The notes beneath the pieces were generated by a model, which searched no databases, had not been told where the DNA came from, and saw nothing but the letters and a program-made list of their open reading frames with translations. A stretch of 10,072 nt of DNA from Daldinia sp. FL1419. Taxonomy: Eukaryota; Ascomycota; Sordariomycetes; Xylariales; Hypoxylaceae. The stretch spans positions 1 to 10,072 of the forward strand of contig MU623767.1 of assembly GCA_025201765.1 (NCBI GenBank), written 5' to 3'. Below, in pieces: positions 1-6,501 of this stretch (its first letter is position 1; every line of letters begins with the position of its first letter). A program made the position numbers and the translations under genes.

Positions 1-1665
1 ATAATATTAATATTTTATATTTTGATAAATTAAAATATTAATTATTAATTTTCATATTTAAAAATAATAACCATATTGTTAATATAATAATATCTTTTTT
101 ATATTACTCTTATTTTTTTATTTAATAATTTAAAAAGGTTTTTTTCAAAATATTAATATTTTATTTATTTAATATTTTAATTAATCTTAATTTTTATTAT
201 ATATATATTTAATATTTATATCATAATAAAAGGAACCGTATTATTTTTTAAATTTATAAAATTTTATTTATTCTTAAACTTTTTAATTTATTTTTTTAAA
301 TTTTAAAATTAAAATTTCTTTTATTTATATGAAATTTAATTAATATTATTATTATGTTTCAATAAAGATATATTAAGGAGTAACTTAATTTTATTTTTAA
401 TTCTAATATTTTTATTATTTTATTTTTATTATTAATTTTTTATTAATATTTTTTATTTGATGAGTTTAATTTAAAATATATTGTATTATTATTTTATATA
501 TTATTATATTTTATTTTATAAAGCTTATATTATATTTTTGTACTTAATTTCAGTATATTTTGTATATTTATTTTAATTTAATATAATTTTTACTTATAAA
601 ATATCTTATTATTAATATATTTATATTATTTATAAAATTAATAATTAAAATATTTTTTTGACTAAATTTTTTATATAAATTAATTATATAAATAATAAAT
701 AAAATAGGTAATAATAAGAAGTTTTATAAGATATTTATAATGAAGGAAGAAGCTTTCCCTTTTTTATTATTAAGGATCAAATATATTTTTTATTTTTTTA
801 TAAAATCCTTAATTTAATTCATTATTTATAACAAATATTTTTTTTAATAGAGTATATGTGTAAACTTTTATAAAATAATATTATTAAAAGTACTTAAAAT
901 ATTTAATTATAAAAAAGATGTTATAGTACTGTTGTGCCATGTAGTATATATAGTTTTTATTACTATCTTAATAATCATTTTTATAAATTTAATTAATTTA
1001 TTTTTTATTTAATCTTTTAAGAATAATTAATATTATTTTATTATTTTTATAATATAATTTATTGTTATTTTTTTTAAATATTTCTTTTATAATTTTTAAA
1101 AGGAATATTAATTTATAAAGATTTAAGAAAAATTTTCTTTTTGGGATTTTTTAAATTTTTTAAATTTTAATATTATAATTTTATAAAATGGTTTTAAATA
1201 ATATTTAAATTTATAATTTTATATTATAATTATAATTAATATTTTATATATTAACTCTTTTATATATTTTAAAAAGATTTATTAAATATAAATTTATTAA
1301 ATATAAATTTTTATAATTTAATTTTTTTTTAAATAATTTTTATTTTATTTGATTTTATTTTTTTAAATATTTTAAACTTATTTTTTTAATTTTATTTTGG
1401 TTATATAATAAAGTTAGAAATATTAAATAAATTTATTATAAAATTTGGGAAAAATCTTTCCCTTAAAACTATATTTCTTTTCTTTTTTATTTATAATTTA
1501 CAATTTTTTATTAAATTAATAATATAATATTAAAAAATTTGTTTTAATAGGTTATTAATTATATAATTTAATTTATTCTTTTATTATTTATAAAATCTTC
1601 TTATTTTTAAAAGTTTTTATTAAAATCAATTTTTAATTATTTTTTTTATTTTTTTATTTATTTTT
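1..1665 (-). pseudogene. LINE ORF2 relic: reverse transcriptase and C-terminal part (copy 1)
   Basis: The minus strand carries the remains of a reverse transcriptase that once copied the LINE RNA at a nicked target. Motifs are found by alignment with copy 2. The fingers block (originally near YRPISLL) lies at about 1072-1120. Catalytic motif A lies at about 871-912, and the GIPQGSP-type motif B at 688-735, where the readable run is LLPILFIIY. Motif C lies at 625-636 and reads FINN in place of F-x-D-D, so both catalytic aspartates are lost by G-to-A change. In-frame stops are frequent. The block after the RT that carries the FLGV-x-LD motif in copy 2 is deleted here, with the junction near 520. 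The gene cannot be functional. Confidence 0.75.
1277..1306. repeat. Two tandem 15-bp units
   Basis: Two perfect adjacent copies of a 15-base unit (atttattaaatataa) occur inside LINE copy 1. The matching part of copy 2 (about 7850-7880) does not show a clean duplication, so this is either a local slippage product or convergence by mutation towards A and T. Confidence 0.5.
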
Positions 1666-1681
1666 TTTTAATATTATTTAT
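1666..1681 (+). repeat. Target site duplication, left copy (element A)
   Basis: The 16-base word ttttaatattatttat is repeated exactly at 2512-2527, on the far side of element A. The uninterrupted LINE copy 2 has one copy of the corresponding site at 8242-8257. Two copies around the insert and one in the empty site identify this as a target duplication made on insertion. Confidence 0.85.
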
Positions 1682-2511
1682 TTATTATTTATTTATTACT
1701 ACCCTGATTTACCTAGAATGTATTACAGGTATCCGGTCCATCTTTTAGTATTTGTTCTGGGTAGGAACTGTGTTCTGGAGAAAACCTACCTGCCACCTAT
1801 CCAAATAAACTATATTATTATAATTTTAATTTTATTTAATATTTTTATTAAAATTTATTTTTTAATAGAAATAATTAAATTTTAATATAGAAAATACTTT
1901 ATATATTATAATACCCAAGTTTTATAAAGTGGTGTAGCGGCGGCCCAGATATGGGGCAACAATAAGGTTCAAAATGGCTTTATTATTTTTTTTTATAAAT
2001 AATAAAAATGTTATTATATTGTAAAAAAGTTATTTTGGAAGAAAATTAAAGTATATATAATTTATATAAAATATAAATATATATAAATAATTTTATATTT
2101 TTATAAAAAACCATTATCCATTTTTATTTTTATAATCCTTTTTTTAATATTACAATATTATATTTATTTTCCAAAATGGTTCAAAATAATGTTACTAATT
2201 TATAACCTTTTTTAACTAACCTTAATCTTCTTTATATACCTTACTTATACTTTACAATATTACAATATAATATTATTATATTTATTATATTTATAATTCA
2301 ATATTATTTCAAAAAACCCACTTCACTTTTATATATATATTATATCAAATAAAAAAAAGCTTATATATCTATAGGTATTCCATTATTTCTCCAATTTCAT
2401 CTTATTATTAACTTTCCTTAAATATTTTAGTCCCTTTACTGAAGATTATCACAGCGTCCTGGACCTAGTGCGATACTTCAATATTATGTTGCGCCGGGAT
2501 TACAATCCCGG
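1682..2511 (-). mobile_element. SINE-like non-autonomous retroposon, copy A (0.83 kb)
   Basis: This element is shared with copies B (3315-4136, opposite strand) and C (4347-5184, same strand). All three are 0.82-0.84 kb long and begin at nearly the same base. On its minus strand it starts at 2511 with a GC-rich 8-bp hairpin and ends at 1682-1697 in a simple TAAATAA-type tail. The 16-bp target duplication and the simple tail fit target-primed retroposition and do not fit an LTR, whose duplication is normally 4-6 bp. No coding frame was recognised, so it was probably mobilised in trans by a LINE. Copy A is the best preserved: blocks 1698-1800, 1926-1980 and 2440-2511 keep C, G and even CpG, while 2050-2400 has lost most G on the plus strand. 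It inserted into LINE copy 1, so it is younger than that copy. Confidence 0.8.
2494..2511. repeat. Perfect GC-rich hairpin at the 5' end of element A
   Basis: ccgggatt and aatcccgg form an 8-bp perfect inverted repeat around a 2-base centre, at the exact 5' boundary of the element and directly against the target duplication at 2512. Copy C keeps the central gattgtaat but has its CC/GG pairs changed to TT/AA. Copy B begins just inside it. In an RNA copy this would be a 5' terminal stem. It is among the most GC-rich spots in the window. Confidence 0.8.
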
Positions 2512-2527
2512 TTTTAATATTATTTAT
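2512..2527 (+). repeat. Target site duplication, right copy (element A)
   Basis: Exact second copy of the 16-base word at 1666-1681. LINE copy 1 resumes immediately after it: the following bases match copy 2 from 8258 onward, with only transition differences. Confidence 0.85.
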
Positions 2528-2965
2528 ATTTTATTAAAAAGATTTTAATATTTTTATTTTTTTTAATTTATTTATTATTTTTACATTTTTTATTTTTTTT
2601 ATAAATTATTTCAATTTTATTATTTTATTATAATATTAATTGTACTATAAATTACATATAATATAAGATTATAATTAAAATAATCTTTTTAAATTTTTTA
2701 ATAAGATATTCTATATATTCTTTATGTTTTTTGGGATTGTTTATTTTATTTAATATATTTATATTTTAGGTTTTTATAAATGCAAACTTTTTATTTAAAT
2801 GTTTTTAGATTTAATCTTTTATTTTAAATTAATTTTAAATTAAATTTGGATTTAATATAATAAAATCAAGATATTGAATAATATAATTAAATTTCTTTTT
2901 AATTAAAAGTTTTAATTTTATATATTTAAATTTTTCATTTATTTATATTTAACTTAATATTATAT
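2528..2965 (-). pseudogene. LINE ORF2 relic: end of the endonuclease domain and linker to RT (copy 1)
   Basis: This is the part of copy 1 on the 5' side of the inserted element A, matching about 8258-8700 of copy 2. There it encodes the end of the AP-endonuclease-like domain (the region around T-x-D-L and the SDH-x-P-type motif) and the linker towards the RT. Here it is almost pure A and T, and motifs can only be inferred from the alignment. It fades out near 2960, before the GDFN motif, so the endonuclease is incomplete. Confidence 0.62.
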
Positions 2966-3130
2966 GTTTATATTATATCTGCACTTAAAAATATTTATTC
3001 TAAAAACCTTTTTATTAAATAAAAAAACCTTTAATTTTATTTTCTTAATACATATCTATAATAGCACCAACATTTCATACTTCCCCAAAACAAAATATCA
3101 ATCATGGATTTTTATGTTTAGGATATTATT
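2965..3130 (-). mobile_element. Fragment of the same LINE family, 3' region
   Basis: About 165 bases here resemble 6203-6345, which lies downstream of the RT end in LINE copy 2. Shared landmarks are the inverted repeat around ttttattaaataaaaaa (3000-3035), the run atatctataatagcac (3052-3067, against 6278-6293) and the atcaat-to-ttttta block near 3100-3118. It abuts the truncated 5' end of copy 1, so it is either an older LINE copy next to which copy 1 landed or a rearranged piece. Past 3130 the similarity is lost. Confidence 0.6.
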
Positions 3131-3300
3131 GAATTTTTAATCGTAATTAAAAAATATTTATTTATTTTAATTATTTTTTAATTAAATATTTTTTAATTTA
3201 ATCTTAATTTTTTTAATATTATTTAATTTTAATTTAAAATATAATTATAATATCATTATTATAAAGTTAATATATTATTATATTTTTATTTTTATTAATT
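3131..3300. other. AT-rich spacer, nothing recognised
   Basis: Almost entirely A and T. There is a weak resemblance between 3180-3210 and the LINE segment near 6450-6480, too low in complexity to rely on. It could be a further decayed part of the fragment at 2965-3130. Confidence 0.4.
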
Positions 3301-3314
3301 ATATTATTAATAAT
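3301..3314 (+). repeat. Probable target site duplication, left copy (element B)
   Basis: The 14-base word atattattaataat is repeated exactly at 4137-4150. Its composition is simple, so chance is harder to exclude than for element A, but it sits at the two ends defined independently by alignment with A and C. Confidence 0.6.
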
Positions 3315-4136
3315 CTCAGCACAATACAATATTAAAATATTGCACTAAATCCAAACGCCATAATAATTTTTAATAAAAGGTCTAAAACATTTAAAAAAGG
3401 TTAATAATAAAATGAAATTAAAGAAATAAAAGAATATCTATAAATATACAAACTTTTTTTTATTTAATATAATATATGGATAAAAGCGAAATAGGTTTGT
3501 TAAAGCAGTATCGGATTATAAATACAATTAGTATAATAATATTATATTATAATATCATAAAGCGCAAAGAAGGCATATAAAAAAGATTAAAGTTAATTAA
3601 AAAAGGTTACAAATTGGTAACATTATTTTAAACCATTTTGAAAAATAAATATAATATTATAATATTAAAAAAAAATTTATAAAAATAAAAATAAATAATA
3701 ATTTTTCATAAAAATATAAAATTATTCATATATATTTATATTTTATACAAATTATATACATTTTAACCCTTTTTTAAAATAAATTCTTTATAATATATTA
3801 ACACTTTTATTATTTATTAAAAAAAAATAATAAAATTATTTTAAATCTTATCGTTGCCTTATACCCGGACCACCGCCATATTATTTCATAAAATTCAGAT
3901 ATTATAACGCATAAAATATTTTTCTATATTAAAATCTAATTATTTCTATTAAAAAATAAATTTCAATAAAAATATAAAATAAAACCAAAATTATAATAAT
4001 ATAATTTAATTGAATAAATAATAAATAAATTTTCTCTAGAATACAGTTCTTACCCAGAACAAATACACAAAGATAAACCAGATACCTATAATATATTCTA
4101 GGTAAATTGGGGTAGTAATAAATAATATTAATAATA
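3315..4136 (+). mobile_element. SINE-like non-autonomous retroposon, copy B (0.82 kb, inverted relative to A and C)
   Basis: The reverse complement aligns with A and C along the whole length. The block at 4036-4113, which contains gttcttacccagaac and ends in ggggtagtaataaataa, mirrors 1700-1778 of A. The block at 3849-3881 with cgttgcc and ggaccaccgcc mirrors 1926-1960. The start at 3315 (ctcagcac) corresponds to cccggcgc of A, just inside the terminal hairpin, so B lacks the outer hairpin arm or has it merged into the target repeat. The 3' end is the AATAAT-type tail near 4113-4136. Pieces such as 3478-3620 keep G and C on both strands. Confidence 0.78.
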
Positions 4137-4150
4137 ATATTATTAATAAT
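4137..4150 (+). repeat. Probable target site duplication, right copy (element B)
   Basis: Exact match to 3301-3314, immediately after the simple-sequence tail of element B. Confidence 0.6.
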
Positions 4151-4346
4151 TTATATAATTTCTTTAAAAGCTTTTTTTAATATTTCTTATAATTTTATAT
4201 TAAAAGTAGATTAATATTATAATTGTAAGGGTTTAAGATTTAATAATTTTTTTAATAATTATAATTTAAAATTATTCTTATAATTTTCTAATATTATTTA
4301 TTATTTTTAATTCTTTATTTATTATTTCTTTTTAATTTATTCTTTT
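4151..4346. other. AT-rich spacer between elements B and C
   Basis: Low-complexity AT sequence with a slightly G-containing spot near 4220-4240. No gene, RNA or repeat was recognised. Confidence 0.4.
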
Positions 4347-5184
4347 ATTTTATTTATTTATTTATTTATTACTACCCCAATTTACTTAAAATATATTACA
4401 GATATCTGGTCTATTTCTTGGTATTTATTCCAGGTAAGAACCGTATTCCGGAAAAAACCTACCTACTATTTATCCGAATAAATTATGTTATTATAGCTTT
4501 AGCTTTATCTTATATTTTTATTGGAATTTATTTTTCAATATAAATGATTAGATTTTAATATAAAAAAGTATTTTATGTGTTATAATGCTAATTATATAAA
4601 ATAAAATGGTAGTGGTCCAAGTGTGGAGTAATAATAAGATCTAAAATAATTTTATTTTTTTTTTTTAATAGTTAACAAAAATATTGTTATATTATAAAGA
4701 AATTATTCCGGAGGAGGGCTAGGATATATATAATTTATATAAAGTATAAATATATATAAATAATTTTATATTTTTATAAAAAGTCATTATTTATTTTTAT
4801 TTTTATAATTTTCTTTTTAATATCATAATATTATATTTGTTTTTTAAAATAGTTCAAAATGGTATTATTAATTTATAATCTTTCTTAGTTAATTTTAATC
4901 CTTTTTATATATTTTATTTATATTTTGTGATATTATAATATAATATTATTATGTTTATTACATTTATAATTTAATATTACCTTAAAAAATCTATTTTGTT
5001 TTTATATATGTATTATATTAAAAAAAAAAAAATTTGTGTGTTTGTAGGTGTTTTAATATTTTTTTAATTTTATTTTATTATTAACCTTTTTTAAATATTT
5101 TAATTCCCTTATTAGAAATTATTATAATATTTTGGACCTAATATAATATTTTAATATTATATTATATTAAAATTACAATCTTAA
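4347..5184 (-). mobile_element. SINE-like non-autonomous retroposon, copy C (0.84 kb)
   Basis: This copy is collinear with copy A: 4368-4480 matches 1695-1806, 4600-4645 matches 1926-1975, and the end at 5150-5184 matches 2477-2511, including a decayed version of the terminal hairpin in which CC and GG have become TT and AA. The tail at 4348-4370 is a clean run of TTTA units on the plus strand. On the plus strand C has lost most of its C between about 4540 and 5160, whereas A has lost mainly G in the matching part, so the two copies were mutated on opposite strands. No clear target duplication was found. Confidence 0.78.
4348..4370. repeat. TTTA microsatellite, 3' tail of element C
   Basis: Five to six TTTA units lead directly into the conserved end ttattactacccc. 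A has a less regular version at 1682-1697 and B an ATA/AAT version at 4113-4136. A variable simple tail at this end in every copy marks it as the 3' end of the retroposon. Confidence 0.7.
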
Positions 5185-5780
5185 TATAATTACATATTAT
5201 AAAAACAATTTATTTACTAAAAATAAAGAACTGTACAAAAAGTATGGCTACACCTTTCTAGCGCAATTCTAGGAATTAATTGGTAAAGCTTTGTTGCAGT
5301 TTTTTTAAGGTTTTTAGGCTTTTGAGAAATTTGTTCAGGGATTATTAATAATATTTAACAACTGTTTTTATTATATTTAATTCCTTACTTATTAAATTTA
5401 TGATTTTTATATGTTCTAATAATTTCAGGAAGATTATTTATTTTAATATTACTAATGCTGTGATTATTCTGCAGTATAATCCCATTTTATATCCAATTTA
5501 TTAATATTTACTAATTATGATATAAAGTTTACAAAGGAATTAACTTTAGAGGGAAATGTATATATATTATTTTATCCTTAATAATCTGTATTATTCATAT
5601 ATATTATTATTATAGCAATTTTTTATTTAGGAAGTTTAAATAATATTGAATATTTTGCCATTTTTCGATAATAATTCGCTACAAATCTTTAACAATTTTT
5701 TAATATATTTAAATTTAAATCTTAATAAATATAATTTTTTTTTTGAAAATATATTTACCTTTGTTTAAAATTCCTTAATA
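5185..5780. other. Unidentified, less mutated stretch
   Basis: This stretch is visibly richer in G and C than its surroundings (for example 5230-5340) and shows no similarity to the LINE or the A/B/C family. Read from 5243 on the plus strand the frame is interrupted mainly by TAA and TAG between longer open runs; a readable run is ELIGKALLQFF near 5273-5310. That pattern could be a RIP-damaged coding region in which CAA or CAG became stops, but I do not recognise the product and other frames are no worse than expected. It may be host single-copy DNA or part of another transposon. Confidence 0.3.
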
Positions 5781-5783
5781 TAT

Positions 5784-5861
5784 ATGATTAAAAAGAATAA
5801 GGAGGAGGATAAAAAGGTAAATACAGGAGAAGATGATTTTGATAGATATGGTTTAGAATAA
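5784..5861 (+). CDS. Short hypothetical frame, 25 codons (doubtful)
   Basis: An ATG-started frame of 25 codons ends at TAA 5859-5861. The predicted peptide is highly charged: lysine and glutamate in the first half, then GEDDFDRYGLE. It is the only clearly purine-rich, coding-like segment outside the transposons. There is no convincing ribosomal context to judge in a fungus and the upstream frame is closed at 5766-5768. It could be the last exon or C-terminal tail of a decayed gene covering part of 5185-5861, or chance. Confidence 0.2.
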   Translation: MIKKNKEEDKKVNTGEDDFDRYGLE

Positions 5862-5870
5862 GTGCGGAAT

Positions 5871-6200
5871 AATTTTAAATAAATATAATCTTCTTAAAAG
5901 ATCTTATTAATATATTATTATTTATATTTTTTTATTTAATTATAAGTTTTTCTTATTTAGTTTAAAATTTTTGGAAATATTTATATTAGGTAAATTATAA
6001 TATTATTTTATATATAAGTAATTAAACCTATCTAAGAAATTAATGGGCTATTAATAAGATTTTATTAAAGTTAAATAATATTCTTTTATAATTTATATTA
6101 ATTAAAAAAATTTTTAAGGTTAAATTTTGTTTAAATTAGATTTATGTTAAAGTATATTTAAGATATTTAAAAATTATATATTATATTATTTCCTTTTTAT
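5871..6200. other. AT-rich stretch, nothing recognised
   Basis: Low-complexity AT sequence between the unidentified stretch and the first base that can be matched between the LINE fragment (2965) and LINE copy 2. It may contain the true 3' end of LINE copy 2, but I see no tail or target duplication that fixes it. Confidence 0.35.
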
Positions 6201-6226
6201 TATATTTATATTTAAAGATATTTATT

Positions 6227-6261
6227 TTAAAAACTTTTTTATTAAATAAAAAAGTTTTTAA
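6227..6261. repeat. Perfect AT-rich palindrome in the LINE 3' region
   Basis: Arms of 17 bases (6227-6243 and 6245-6261) around a single central base match exactly as an inverted repeat. The partner in the LINE fragment at about 2999-3036 has the same layout with several mismatches of the C/T and G/A type. It could be an RNA hairpin of the LINE 3' untranslated region, or part of the coding sequence that became symmetric after mutation. Confidence 0.6.
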
Positions 6262-6501
6262 TCTTATTTTTTCAATGCATATCTATAATAGCACTAATAT
6301 TTCGTATTTCTATAAATTAAAATATCAATTATTAATTTTTATATTAGGGAATGGTAACCAAATTATTGGTATAATGATATCCTTTTTATATTATTCTTAT
6401 TTTTCTATCTAATAATTTAAGAAGGTTTTTTTGGGATATTAGTATTTTTTTTATTTAATATTTTAATTAACCCTAATTTTTATAATATATATGTTTGATA
6501 C

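Larger units (their letters stand above)
1..2965 (-). mobile_element. Degenerate LINE (non-LTR retrotransposon), copy 1, 5'-truncated and interrupted
   Basis: This stretch aligns, apart from the 1666-2527 insertion, with LINE copy 2: position 65 matches about 6353, 307 matches 6590, 625 matches 7201, 1106 matches 7681, and 2528-2960 matches about 8258-8700. Differences are nearly all C/T or G/A. The element lies on the minus strand and its 3' end continues off the left edge. Similarity to copy 2 fades near 2960, about 130 bp short of where the endonuclease GDFN motif would be, so this copy looks 5'-truncated, which is common for LINEs copied by target-primed reverse transcription. Compared with copy 2 it lacks about 250 bp near position 520 and a few tens of bases near 445. 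It is more heavily mutated than copy 2. Confidence 0.82.

Noticed and set aside
1276..1320. CRISPR-like or regulatory tandem array
   Set aside because: There are only two perfect 15-bp units, with no spacers, in AT-only sequence; slippage or chance is enough.
1929..1977. tRNA-like A box (tggtgtagcgg) and B box (ggttcaaaatgg) in element A
   Set aside because: They match the consensus only loosely, lie on the strand opposite to the element's own orientation, and copies B and C do not support the same sequence at the A-box position.
1682..2511. Solo LTR of a copia or gypsy element
   Set aside because: The flanking duplication is 16 bp rather than 4-6 bp, one end is a variable simple-sequence tail, and no consistent TG...CA ends occur in the three copies.
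5871..6200. LINE poly(A) tail and target duplication
   Set aside because: A-rich runs are everywhere at this composition and no direct repeat could be paired with confidence, since the 5' end of copy 2 lies outside the window.
6203..6300. RNase H domain of the LINE
   Set aside because: An ATAGATATG stretch near 6280 gave an I-I-D-M reading in another phase, but it cannot be derived from a DGS motif by transitions alone and no other RNase H residues were found.
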